DNA of 64,000 nt, from positions 34,435 to 98,434 of the forward strand of contig JARGFZ010000008.1 of NCBI GenBank assembly GCA_029210965.1, given 5' to 3'. The notes below the pieces were generated by a model. The model saw nothing but the letters and a program-made list of their open reading frames with translations. It was not told where the DNA came from and did no database searches. A program made the translations under genes and the position numbers. This DNA is from a bacterium. GTDB taxonomy: Bacteria > BMS3Abin14. Positions 8,291 to 15,731 of the stretch are shown here, piece after piece. Position 1 is the first letter of the stretch. The number at the start of each line of letters is the position of its first letter.

Positions 8291-9319
8291 ATGCCAGAAT
8301 TCAGAACAAGGATGGGTGTTGTGGGAGGCGGGAGCTGGGGTACAGCCCTGGCGATCCACTGTGCCAGTGTCGGGATGTCGGTCAACTTGTGGGTCTACGA
8401 AGAGGATCTCGCCCGGCGGATGGTTGAAACGAGGGAGAATGATATTTATCTGCCCAATGCTCCTTTGCCTGATGCCATCAGGGTGACCCACCTCTTCGAA
8501 GATTGCCTGGCTGGGGCCCAAATGGTGATGTCCGTGGTCCCCTCCCACCTTTCGAGGGAAGTCTGGAGCGAGGCTCACTCTTACCTCCCTGTCGATGCTA
8601 TACTCATCAATGCCACCAAAGGAATAGAGGACGAAACCTACCTGACCTCCTCCGGGGTGCTGGCCGAGTCCGTTGGGGGGGACATCCAGGATCGTATGGT
8701 GACACTTTCCGGCCCCACATTTGCCAGGGAAATCGCTTTGGGTTTGCCTGCCGCTGCAGTCATAGCCGGGAATAATGCTGAACTGACAAGCACAGTCCAG
8801 TTGGCTCTCAACTCGAAAAGCTTTCGGTTCTACACCAACCAGGATCCCATAGGTGTGGAAGTTGCCGCTTCTCTGAAGAACGTCATGGCCATAGCCGTAG
8901 GTATCTGTGATGGGCTTGGGCTAGGCCATAACGCGAGAGCCGCCCTCATTACGAGGGGGTTGGCTGAACTGGCCAGACTCGGTGTAACTCTCGGTGCCGA
9001 TCCCCTGACCTTCCAGGGGCTCGCGGGTGTTGGTGACCTTGTTCTTACCTGTACAGGGGATCTTTCCCGTAACCGGACCCTTGGGCTAAGGTTGGGCCAA
9101 GGCGAAAAACTGGCCGATATTATCGCTTCCACCCCCATGGTTGCGGAGGGCGTCAAGACGACCAGATCGGCACGAGGACTTGCCAGGCGGGAGGGGGTGG
9201 AGATGCCCATTACCGAGGAAATTTACGAAGTCCTTTACAGTTCAAGAGATGCGCTTGGGGCCCTCAAGGCACTTATGAGTAGATCCCCCAAGAAGGAGAA
9301 CCTTGAATCTAAAGTATAA
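8291..9319 (+). CDS. gpsA: NAD(P)-dependent glycerol-3-phosphate dehydrogenase
   Basis: This 342-aa cytoplasmic enzyme reduces dihydroxyacetone phosphate to sn-glycerol 3-phosphate for phospholipid synthesis. The nucleotide-binding motif GGGSWGTALA is near the N-terminus. SGPTFAREIALGLPAA, the catalytic lysine region VAASLKNVMAIAVGICDG and the later GLAGVGDLVLTCTG are all canonical. I chose the ATG at 8291, just after the PFK stop, with AGGA upstream; the ATG at 8312 is an alternative. Its 3' end overlaps the next gene by 17 bases, which indicates co-transcription with the PFK gene. Confidence 0.95.
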   Translation: MPEFRTRMGVVGGGSWGTALAIHCASVGMSVNLWVYEEDLARRMVETRENDIYLPNAPLPDAIRVTHLFEDCLAGAQMVMSVVPSHLSREVWSEAHSYLPVDAILINATKGIEDETYLTSSGVLAESVGGDIQDRMVTLSGPTFAREIALGLPAAAVIAGNNAELTSTVQLALNSKSFRFYTNQDPIGVEVAASLKNVMAIAVGICDGLGLGHNARAALITRGLAELARLGVTLGADPLTFQGLAGVGDLVLTCTGDLSRNRTLGLRLGQGEKLADIIASTPMVAEGVKTTRSARGLARREGVEMPITEEIYEVLYSSRDALGALKALMSRSPKKENLESKV

Positions 9320-9521
9320 AGTGGTGGAGACCCAGATCGTGACCGATGAGGTAATGGAAGGCCTCATCAACTCCTGGGTGGATAAGGGATGGCATCTGGA
9401 TGGAATACGTTTTGCCATGAGCGATGCAAGCAAGCGACCATCGATGGCATTTATCCTTTTCACCAGGGAAGGGGACACACTGGAGGAAGAAAATGGAGGT
9501 GGAGATGGAGAGGGAAGTTAG
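9303..9521 (+). CDS. Small DUF4177-like protein
   Basis: This 72-aa protein has a TTG start preceded by AAGGAG at good spacing. Its pattern, LKYKVVETQIVTDEVMEGLINSWVDKGWHLDGI, matches the DUF4177 type (YKVV... followed by an amphipathic helix and GWxLxGI). The function of this family is unknown. It starts inside the end of gpsA and its own end overlaps the RDD gene start, so it belongs to the PFK-gpsA operon. The C-terminal EEENGGGDGEGS tail is low complexity. Confidence 0.75.
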   Translation: MNLKYKVVETQIVTDEVMEGLINSWVDKGWHLDGIRFAMSDASKRPSMAFILFTREGDTLEEENGGGDGEGS

Positions 9522-9936
9522 TGCTGTAAAGCTGAAGACCAGTGTGCTCAAAAGGGTTCTGGCGCGCCTGGTGGACGGCCTTGTGGCCTGGGCTTTTGCT
9601 CTGGTCCTTCCCCCGGTTGGGATCCTGGTGGGCCTGGTGTACCTCGCTTTGGCTGATGGTATGCAGAAAGGGCAAAGCCTGGGCAAGATGGTCTTTGGTC
9701 TGGAGGTTGTGACATCAGATGGATCACCTTGTGACCTGAAGGCTTCCATTTACAGAAACATTCCCTTTGAACTGGCCTTCCTGTTTGCGGCCGTTCCCGT
9801 CCTGGGCTGGATACTCCTTATCATAGCTGGGATTCCCATTCTCCTTATCGAACTCTGGCTGGTTATCGCGGATCATCACGGGCTGCGGCTTGGAGACCGG
9901 ATCGCAGGCACCACGGTCGTGGAGTTGGTCCATTGA
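9493..9936 (+). CDS. RDD-family integral membrane protein
   Basis: This 147-aa protein starts at ATG 9493, preceded by GGAGG with ideal spacing; the frame is open further upstream but lies inside the previous gene. The N-terminal region contains LKRVLARLVDGLVAW (Arg-Asp of the RDD motif). Hydrophobic segments lie at about residues 24-46, 84-105 and 107-124, and LRLGDRIAGTTVVE is the conserved tail. RDD proteins are small membrane proteins of uncertain role; some relatives have been proposed as transporters. Last gene of this operon. Confidence 0.85.
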   Translation: MEVEMEREVSAVKLKTSVLKRVLARLVDGLVAWAFALVLPPVGILVGLVYLALADGMQKGQSLGKMVFGLEVVTSDGSPCDLKASIYRNIPFELAFLFAAVPVLGWILLIIAGIPILLIELWLVIADHHGLRLGDRIAGTTVVELVH

Positions 9937-9942
9937 GATAGG

Positions 9943-10061
9943 TCGCAAAAAGTCCATGAGTGGCTTTTTGCTCCACGGAAAGGGAAAAACGCGGTTTTCC
10001 CTTTCCTCACGGATCGATGATATTAGTGTCGTTCATCGATCCGGGCGCCCTTCTCAGGCGC
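9943..10061 (+). repeat. Family A multi-hairpin repeat, copy A2 (right end missing)
   Basis: The left end TCGCAAAAAGTC, the GGAAAGGGAAAA/TTTTCCCTTTCC hairpin, a diverged GATCGATGA/TCATCGATC hairpin and a partial GGGCGCC...GGCGC end are present, but the right terminal repeat is lost. It begins 7 bases after the RDD gene stop and may act as a 3' structure for that operon. Confidence 0.8.
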
Positions 10062-10107
10062 GGCAGCATTACCCGGGATTAAGGAAGCACAGGTCCTGTG
10101 AAAGGCG

Positions 10108-10175
10108 GGAAGAGCTAATTTACCGCAGAGCGAAGATGGGTCATCGCGAGCTGATACCATGCGAAGCGATCTCAG
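10108..10175 (+). repeat. Composite dispersed repeat, families F and D, copy 2
   Basis: AAAGGCGGGAAGAGCT followed by CGCAGAGCG (F part), then TCATCGCGAGC ... GCGAAGCGATCTC (D part, 10141-10173). The order and spacing match the copy at 6609-6716, so the two parts move or are retained as one unit. Confidence 0.7.
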
Positions 10176-10181
10176 GTTTTT

Positions 10182-10209
10182 GAGATTTGAGATCTGAGAT
10201 CTGAAATTC
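10182..10209 (+). repeat. Tandem heptamer array, 4 units
   Basis: Units read GAGATTT, GAGATCT, GAGATCT, GAAATTC. It directly follows the F/D composite repeat. Confidence 0.75.
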
Positions 10210-10246
10210 GCTTTTCTAACAGGGATAAAGGGGATAAAAAGAACGG

Positions 10247-10286
10247 GTATCGGAGTGTCGGAGTGTCGGAGTATCGGCGTATCGGG
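10247..10286 (+). repeat. Tandem octamer array, 5 units
   Basis: Units read GTATCGGA, GTGTCGGA, GTGTCGGA, GTATCGGC, GTATCGGG. Variation is confined to two of the eight positions. Confidence 0.85.
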
Positions 10287-10436
10287 GAGAAAGGCGCGTG
10301 GGAGCATGGGTGCGAGGGGGAAAGATTGTCATTCCGGACACAGCCTGATCGTGATCCGGAATCCAGGGGAATAGCAGTTTCTGGGGGAAGCGTTAATGGC
10401 GGTATCTCACAGGCATGAAGGGGATTAAGTAGCTCG

Positions 10437-10892
10437 ATGAAAAACCGCCTCATTACACTCTTCGCATCAGGTCTGGGCGCCGGCTATTCCCCCATAGCCT
10501 CAGGGACGTTTGGCACCCTTGTCGCCATTCCCCTTTTCATCCTTCTTTCACGATGGGGAACTCCCGGGGTTCTTACTGGTCTGGTGGTTATCGCTTTACT
10601 GGGGATACCGGCTTCCGATCATATGGAAAGATCTATAGGTGCCAGTGACCCCGGCAAGATAGTCATCGACGAGATCGCCGGGTATCTGCTTGCCATGGCA
10701 GGTTCGCCGGTGGAGGCAAGGTACATAATCGCCGGGTTCTTTTTGTTCCGGTTCTTCGATATCCTTAAACCGCCCCCTGTTCGCCAGGCCGAAAAATATC
10801 TGCGTGGTGGACTGGGTGTTGTGGCCGATGATCTCCTGGCTGGGGTCTATGCCTGGATATGTCTGAGATTGCTGGAGAAATTTCTGTTCTGA
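10437..10892 (+). CDS. pgpA: Phosphatidylglycerophosphatase A
   Basis: This 151-aa inner-membrane phosphatase converts phosphatidylglycerol phosphate to phosphatidylglycerol. The PgpA signature GLGAGYSPIASGTFGTLVA is at the N-terminus and the conserved DEIAGYLLAM and FFLFRFFDILKPPPV segments follow. Several hydrophobic helices are visible. The length is normal. The stop is only 12 bases before the next start, so it is likely co-transcribed with the CinA-type gene. Confidence 0.95.
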   Translation: MKNRLITLFASGLGAGYSPIASGTFGTLVAIPLFILLSRWGTPGVLTGLVVIALLGIPASDHMERSIGASDPGKIVIDEIAGYLLAMAGSPVEARYIIAGFFLFRFFDILKPPPVRQAEKYLRGGLGVVADDLLAGVYAWICLRLLEKFLF

Positions 10893-10904
10893 TTGGGGGA
10901 CAAA

Positions 10905-11372
10905 GTGCCTGAGGGACGGATTCTTGAGCGGTGTATCCAACGGGGGTGGAAAATGGCTGTGGCCGAATCGTGCACCGGCGGCCTGATAGGGGCGCGTCTT
11001 ACATCCGTGCCGGGCAGTTCGTCCTATTTCCTGGGCGGTGTCATCGCCTATTCCAACAACCTGAAAAAAGACCTTCTCAAGGTTCCTGCTGTACTTCTGG
11101 ATTCAGAGGGTGCAGTGAGCGGCCCCGTGGCCGAGGCCATGGTCCGGGGGGTCATCGCTGCCACGGGTGCTCACTGCGGGATCTCGGTTACAGGGGTGGC
11201 TGGCCCCGATGGGGGGACCCTGGAAAAACCGGTGGGAACGGTGTGGGTGGGAATCGCCCTGCCTTCAGAAACAATGTCGAGACAATACAATTTCACCGGA
11301 AACCGGGATGAAGTGAGAGAACAGGCAGTAAATGCGGCACTGGAGCTTTTCCTGGAAAAAGCTGGTTCATGA
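10905..11372 (+). CDS. pncC: Nicotinamide-nucleotide amidase (CinA C-terminal domain family)
   Basis: This 155-aa protein corresponds to the stand-alone C-terminal CinA domain, which deamidates NMN to nicotinic acid mononucleotide in pyridine nucleotide salvage. Motifs are AVAESCTGGLIGARLT, SSYFLGGVIAYSN and GISVTGVAGPDGGT with KPVGTVWVG. I favour GTG 10905 with GGGGGA just upstream; TTG 10893 is an alternative. The N-terminal MoaB-like half of full CinA is absent. pgpA-pncC-thpR-recA is a familiar neighbourhood. Confidence 0.92.
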   Translation: MPEGRILERCIQRGWKMAVAESCTGGLIGARLTSVPGSSSYFLGGVIAYSNNLKKDLLKVPAVLLDSEGAVSGPVAEAMVRGVIAATGAHCGISVTGVAGPDGGTLEKPVGTVWVGIALPSETMSRQYNFTGNRDEVREQAVNAALELFLEKAGS

Positions 11373-11530
11373 AATGCGGTAAGAGCCTTAACGCAGAAGG
11401 CCGCAGAGGCGGCCCGCTGGTAGGCCGCATGTTCCGCAGGGTTACGCAGTTAGATCTAAACCGAAATAAAGATTCAACCGCGGCCCTCCGCGATAGCGCC
11501 TGCAAGGTGGCGCTCCTGCGATTCTCTGCG
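11369..11530. repeat. Family F repeat, copy 3, with inverted CGCAG segment
   Basis: GAAATGCGGTAAGAGCC followed by TTAACGCAGAAGGCCGCAGAG and GGTTACGCAG, then near 11518-11532 the reverse motif CTCTGCGTTAAAG. The repeat starts inside the pncC stop region and fills the gap before thpR. It is closely similar to 12237-12312. Confidence 0.65.
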
Positions 11531-11573
11531 TTAAAGTTTTTGATTTTGCCTTCTGGAATTTGGAATCAAGACC

Positions 11574-12167
11574 ATGCGCCTTTTCATCGCTATCCCAATA
11601 GATAAAATAATTCTCGACACCCTCGGAGGGGTGGTGGAAAAGCTCAGGGAGTCCCGGGCGCCGGTGCGGTGGGTCCGCCCGGAGGGCATGCATTTGACCT
11701 TAAAGTTTCTGGGCGAAACGGACGAGGACCGTGTGGAGCCCCTGGCTGAGGCAATAAAAGGAGTAACCAGCAGCATCCTGCCCTTCCCCATTTCAGTCAC
11801 CGGTGCAGGTGCTTATCCCAACCTTCGGGGGCCCAGGGTCCTGTGGGTTGGTGTCGTGGAAAGCTCCGGCACTCTCAAGCGCCTCGTAAAGAATGTTGAA
11901 GAGGAGACTGAAAAGCTTGGCTGGGAGAGGGAAAGAAGAGCGTTCTCTCCCCACATCACCATCGGCCGGGTTAAGGGAAATATGAACATCGCCCGCCTCA
12001 CCACTTCTGTGAAAGAGATAAAGAATGATCACTGGGGGGACCAGGAGGTGGGAGAACTGGTTTTGTATAGCAGTGAGTTAAAGCCGGGAGGAGCGGTGTA
12101 TGAGAGGGTGCGCGTGCTCAATTTAGGAAAAGGGAATCCAGAATCCAGAATCCAGAATCCAGATTAA
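11574..12167 (+). CDS. thpR: RNA 2',3'-cyclic phosphodiesterase (2H family, LigT/ThpR)
   Basis: This 197-aa 2H phosphoesterase opens 2',3'-cyclic phosphates on RNA ends. The two catalytic HxT motifs are HLTL (about residue 39) and HITI (about 127); RLFIAIP at the N-terminus is typical. The last ten residues (NPESRIQNPD) are encoded by a tandem heptamer array (GAATCCA units, 12134-12161). This suggests that a slippage-prone repeat has grown into, or replaced, the original end of the gene. It lies in a run with pgpA and pncC upstream of recA. Confidence 0.93.
   Translation: MRLFIAIPIDKIILDTLGGVVEKLRESRAPVRWVRPEGMHLTLKFLGETDEDRVEPLAEAIKGVTSSILPFPISVTGAGAYPNLRGPRVLWVGVVESSGTLKRLVKNVEEETEKLGWERERRAFSPHITIGRVKGNMNIARLTTSVKEIKNDHWGDQEVGELVLYSSELKPGGAVYERVRVLNLGKGNPESRIQNPD
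12134..12161 (+). repeat. Tandem heptamer array (GAATCCA)x4 inside the thpR 3' end
   Basis: Four perfect GAATCCA units run in coding sequence up to the thpR stop. As 7 is not a multiple of 3, gain or loss of one unit would change the frame and the C-terminus. Confidence 0.9.
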
Positions 12168-12192
12168 GATCGAAAGCTACCCTACTTTTTGT

Positions 12193-12312
12193 GTCATTGC
12201 GAGGAGCGTTAGCGACGCGGTAATCTCAGTGGTTATGAAAGCGGCAAAAGCCTTAACGCAGCGGGCCGCAGTTCAGCCATTCCCAGGCTGAATCGCAGGG
12301 TGACGCAGGGTA
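12193..12312 (+). repeat. Dispersed repeats D (copy 3) and F (copy 4)
   Basis: D: GTCATTGCGAGGAGCGTTAG ... GACGCGGTAATCTC (12193-12228). F: GAAAGCGGCAAAAGCCTTAA then CGCAGCGGGCCGCAG and GGTGACGCAG (12237-12306). Here the order is D then F, the reverse of the copies at 6609 and 10108. Confidence 0.65.
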
Positions 12313-12359
12313 AACCTAAAACCACAAACTCTCTTAATGAAATAAGAGGATAAGAATTA

Positions 12360-12521
12360 ATGAATCATGTGAATGGTTCTGAACTTGCTGTTACAGATGA
12401 AGAGATAGCAGGTGTTAGGAAAATTATTGGAAGAAAGAGAGTAACTCTTGTAACGGCTGCTCTGATTTTGATTGAAAACTTTGCGGCCTTTGCAGTAAAT
12501 AGCTTTTTACCGCTGTTATAG
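12360..12521 (+). CDS. Hypothetical 53-aa single-span membrane protein
   Basis: A short frame starts ATG 12360 and stops TAG 12519-12521. AGAGG lies about ten bases upstream of the ATG. The first 30 residues are polar and charged (TDEEIAGVRKIIGRKR); the rest is one hydrophobic helix (VTLVTAALILIENFAAFAV), giving a plausible cytoplasmic-N tail plus membrane anchor. Base composition is more AT-rich than neighbouring genes. I do not recognise a family. It stands alone between repeats in front of recA, so it could also be chance. Confidence 0.45.
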   Translation: MNHVNGSELAVTDEEIAGVRKIIGRKRVTLVTAALILIENFAAFAVNSFLPLL

Positions 12522-12997
12522 AAACCGGGATCGCTTCCGTCGTCGCCTGCCGCTATGACGTGACAAGTCGCATGAAATAATGGTTCGCGAAGACAGACAA
12601 GTTGGATTCCGGGTCTTCGCTTTCACTCCGCCCGGAATGACGGCTTGTCTTTTCCCCATCCCCTCCATCCCCTTCACCCCTGTTAAACCGATCGCTTTTA
12701 AAGTGACTGCTCCTTCCCCTTTTTTTGGGTTCCCTCTGCGTCCGAAGCCTGTCACGCCAGAGGCGTGACAACCTCTGCGTTTCAAAAACATTGCTTTTAT
12801 AAGAGCTGCTTTTAGCCTGGTTTAAAGGTTTTCTTCTGCGTTCTACATCCCCTGTCCTGAGCCTGTCGAAGGGCACATTCTACATTCTACATAACCTGCC
12901 GTTTTTCGGCAGGTTATGTAGCAAACTGGTACAGAATTTGCTATTATCCGCTGTTACAAGTGCCATCGGACCCGGAGACATCGGAAGGTAGAGTGAA
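12522..12997. other. recA upstream region with repeats and a perfect hairpin
   Basis: No gene is supported in these 476 bases. They contain a CCTGAGCCTGTCGAAGGGC element (12854-12872), related to ones near 7059 and 50628, a 14-bp perfect hairpin at 12888-12920, and AT-rich sequence (TATTAT at 12942-12947) that could be the recA -10. I could not identify a LexA box with confidence. Confidence 0.55.
12888..12920. promoter_or_regulatory. Perfect 14-bp inverted repeat upstream of recA
   Basis: TACATAACCTGCCG (12888-12901) pairs perfectly with CGGCAGGTTATGTA (12907-12920) around a TTTTT loop. It has no trailing U-run on the plus strand, so it is not a typical terminator. It could be a protein-binding palindrome or a processing structure. 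It lies about 80 bases before the recA ATG. Confidence 0.55.
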
Positions 12998-14029
12998 ATG
13001 ACACAAAGAGTGGAAAAAGATAAGGCAATAGAAGCAGCGGTCACCCAGATCGAACGGCAGTTCGGCAAGGGGTCCATCATGCGGCTTGGTTCGGATGAGG
13101 CAGTGCCCGGGGTGCCGGTCATCAGCACCGGGGCTATTCCCCTGGATGTTGCTCTGGGAGTAGGCGGCATCCCGAGAGGCCGTGTAACTGAGATATACGG
13201 GCCCGAATCATCCGGAAAGACAACCATGATGCTCCATGTGATAGCCCAGGCCCAGAAAGAGGGTGGAGTAGCCGCCTTCATTGACGCTGAGCACGCACTG
13301 GACATTGGATACGCCAGGAAGTTGGGAGTGAAGACCGACGATCTCCTGATCTCCCAGCCGGACACTGGTGAACAGGCGCTGGAGATCGCCGAGATGCTCC
13401 TTCGAAGCGGCGCTCTGGATGTCATTGTCATCGATTCGGTGGCCGCTCTGGTCCCGAGAGCTGAGATCGAGGGGGAGATGGGGGATTCCCACATGGGTCT
13501 CCAGGCCCGCTTGATGTCCCAGGCTCTGCGAAAACTTACCGGAGCGATCAGCAAGACAAGAACCTCTCTCGTTTTCATAAACCAGATTCGTATGAAGATC
13601 GGTGTTATGTTCGGCAACCCGGAAACCACTTCCGGCGGTAATGCCTTGAAGTTTTACGCTTCCGTACGGCTTGATATCAGGCGTATCGGCAGCCTCAAGG
13701 ATGGAGAGAGGCAGGTGGGCAGCAGGGTGCGTGTCAAGGTTGTAAAGAACAAGCTGGCTCCACCTTTCCGCCAGGCCGAGTTCGACATGATCGATGGTGA
13801 GGGCGTTTCTCACGAAGGGGCCCTCATCGATATGGCCCTTGACGCCGGGTTCATTACCAGAAGCGGGGCATGGTACTCCCATGGGGAGGAGCGCATCGGT
13901 CAGGGTCGGGAAAACGCCCGGCAGTTTTTTAAAGAGAACCCCGATATTGCTGCCCGGATAGAGGCTCAGGTTCGAGAACACTACGGTATAGCTGTTTCTG
14001 ACGGTAACAGTGGGGGTGAGGAAAAATGA
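12998..14029 (+). CDS. recA: Recombinase A
   Basis: This 343-aa DNA-dependent ATPase drives homologous strand exchange and SOS induction. Walker A is GPESSGKTT (68-76); the core contains [19 protein letters not shown] (Walker B) and [20 protein letters not shown] (L2 loop with the usual [17 protein letters not shown] following). The length is standard. The start ATG is preceded by GGAAGG. The stop TGA overlaps the pilT ATG, so recA heads the chain recA-pilT-recX-alaS. Confidence 0.98.
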   Translation: MTQRVEKDKAIEAAVTQIERQFGKGSIMRLGSDEAVPGVPVISTGAIPLDVALGVGGIPRGRVTEIYGPESSGKTTMMLHVIAQAQKEGGVAAFIDAEHALDIGYARKLGVKTDDLLISQPDTGEQALEIAEMLLRSGALDVIVIDSVAALVPRAEIEGEMGDSHMGLQARLMSQALRKLTGAISKTRTSLVFINQIRMKIGVMFGNPETTSGGNALKFYASVRLDIRRIGSLKDGERQVGSRVRVKVVKNKLAPPFRQAEFDMIDGEGVSHEGALIDMALDAGFITRSGAWYSHGEERIGQGRENARQFFKENPDIAARIEAQVREHYGIAVSDGNSGGEEK

Positions 14030-15228
14030 GTGAGCAGGATATACTGGACATCAACGAACTTCTGAAAGCCTCTTCTGCCTACAAGGCCTCCGATCTGCAC
14101 ATCAAGGTGGGTAACCCTCCGGTTCTGCGGGTGGATGGCCGTCTACATCCCATGCCGGAAAAGAGGAGGGTTACACAGGAAGATGTCATGAAGATCGGCT
14201 ATTCGGTCATGACTGATGGCCAGAAGGAGAAGTTCAAGCGCAGTAGCGAGATCGATATCGCCTACAGCGTCCCGGGTCTGGGAAGGTTCCGGGTCAACAT
14301 TTTCCAGCAGCGCGGTACCATCGGCCTCGTTTTCCGGCTTATCCCGGTGAAGATCAAGACCCTTGAGGAACTGGATCTCCCGCCTGTATTGGGAACCCTG
14401 GCGTTAAAGCCTCGAGGCCTGATCCTTGCCACCGGGACAACGGGAAGCGGCAAATCCACTACCCTCGCGGCGATGGTTCACCACATCAACCAGAACAGAA
14501 CCTCCCATATCCTCACCGTGGAAGACCCCATTGAATACCTTCATCGTGATGTTAAATCCATCGTCAACCAGAGAGAGGTCGGCTCGGATACACTCTCCTT
14601 CGGAGCGGCCTTAAAGAGTGCGTTGCGACAGGATCCCGATGTCATAATGGTCGGGGAGATGAGGGACTTCGAAACGGTGGAAACGGCTCTGGTGGCTGCG
14701 GAAACCGGACACCTTGTTATGAGTACTGTCCACACCGTGGACGCAACGGAAACGATCAACCGGATCATCTCGGTATTTCCGCCCTATCAGCAGAAGCAGA
14801 TACGTATGCAGCTGGCCGGGGTTTTACAGGGGATCGTATCTATGAGGCTTGTACCTGTTTCCCAGGGAAAAGGGCGCGCTCCCGCGGTGGAGGTCCTTAT
14901 AGCCACCAACAGGGTCAAGGAGTGTATTATCGACAAGGACAGGACTGCAGAACTTCCCGATGTCATCTCCTCCGGATACACCCAGTACGGTATGCAGTCC
15001 TTCGACCAGGCCTTGATGATGCTGTTTAAGAAAAAACGTATCACCTATGAGGAAGCCCTCAGACAGAGTACGCGTCCTGATGACTTTGCTCTGAAGGTGA
15101 AGGGGATAGACGGTACCTCGGATTCATGGTCGGAAATGGAAAAAATGTCGGCAGACGCATCCGAAGAGGATGAAACTGCATCGGGACCAGAGGATGACAG
15201 CGCGGGACTCAAGCTCGACCGTTTCTGA
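14026..15228 (+). CDS. pilT: PilT-family twitching/retraction ATPase
   Basis: This 400-aa hexameric ATPase of the type IV pilus retraction family has [12 protein letters not shown] (N-terminal PAS-like domain), Walker [10 protein letters not shown] (137-145), [11 protein letters not shown] (Asp box), [15 protein letters not shown] (Walker B) and [14 protein letters not shown] (His box). It is longer than classical PilT (about 345-350), with an acidic C-terminal tail from about residue 365. No other type IV pilus genes are nearby; it sits between recA and recX with 4- and 3-base overlaps, so its expression should follow recA. Confidence 0.92.
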   Translation: MSEQDILDINELLKASSAYKASDLHIKVGNPPVLRVDGRLHPMPEKRRVTQEDVMKIGYSVMTDGQKEKFKRSSEIDIAYSVPGLGRFRVNIFQQRGTIGLVFRLIPVKIKTLEELDLPPVLGTLALKPRGLILATGTTGSGKSTTLAAMVHHINQNRTSHILTVEDPIEYLHRDVKSIVNQREVGSDTLSFGAALKSALRQDPDVIMVGEMRDFETVETALVAAETGHLVMSTVHTVDATETINRIISVFPPYQQKQIRMQLAGVLQGIVSMRLVPVSQGKGRAPAVEVLIATNRVKECIIDKDRTAELPDVISSGYTQYGMQSFDQALMMLFKKKRITYEEALRQSTRPDDFALKVKGIDGTSDSWSEMEKMSADASEEDETASGPEDDSAGLKLDRF

Positions 15229-15731
15229 TGACCGGGAGCAGCTATAAGTCCGCCAGGCAATGCGCGCTGAGAGCCCTTGGCAGGCGGATGCACACGGTTT
15301 ATGAGATCAGAGCAGCTTTATCAACGCGTGATTTTGCAGAGGATATTGTCGATAGTGTTGTGGAAGTACTGGCCAGACAGGGCTATATCGATGACCTCGA
15401 CTTTGCGCAGATCTGGGTCGCAAGCCGTTCCGTTAATCAGTTGCATGGTCGCTTGCGCTTGCTGAAAGATCTGAGGCAAAAGGGTATCCCCGACGAGATC
15501 ATCGAATCGGTTCTCAGAGACTCCTTCCCTGACGAGGATGAAGCGGCTGTGGCGATAAAGGCAGCTGAAAAAAAACTGCGGGCTCTGAGATCATATGGGA
15601 AAGCGGCCGGGAAGGCCACCGGAGCAAAAGGCAGGGAGGCCCTTTACCGTCATCTCAGGTCAAAAGGCTTTTCGACCCGGGCTATCGGCCATGCTATGAA
15701 CGGTATTTCCTTCGAGGAGGATTCATCTTGA
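15228..15731 (+). CDS. recX: RecX, regulator of RecA
   Basis: This 167-aa all-helical protein binds RecA filaments and modulates recombinase activity. Three tandem three-helix RecX repeats are recognisable: SARQCALRALGRRMHTVYEI, VVEVLARQGYIDDLDFAQIW and the GREALYRHLRSKGFSTRAI segment. The length and basic character fit the family. ATG 15228 overlaps the pilT stop and its own stop overlaps the alaS TTG. Confidence 0.92.
   Translation: MTGSSYKSARQCALRALGRRMHTVYEIRAALSTRDFAEDIVDSVVEVLARQGYIDDLDFAQIWVASRSVNQLHGRLRLLKDLRQKGIPDEIIESVLRDSFPDEDEAAVAIKAAEKKLRALRSYGKAAGKATGAKGREALYRHLRSKGFSTRAIGHAMNGISFEEDSS

Larger units (their letters stand above)
10062..10436. other. Intergenic region packed with repeats before pgpA
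   Basis: No gene is visible between repeat A2 and pgpA. The region holds a second F/D composite repeat (10108-10175), a heptamer array (10182-10209), an octamer array (10247-10286) and about 100 bases of unrecognised sequence. No clear promoter could be assigned. Confidence 0.6.

Noticed and set aside
12925..12933. CTGGTACAG as a possible LexA site before recA
   Set aside because: Too short and imperfect for either the CTGT-N8-ACAG or the GAAC-type LexA consensus.
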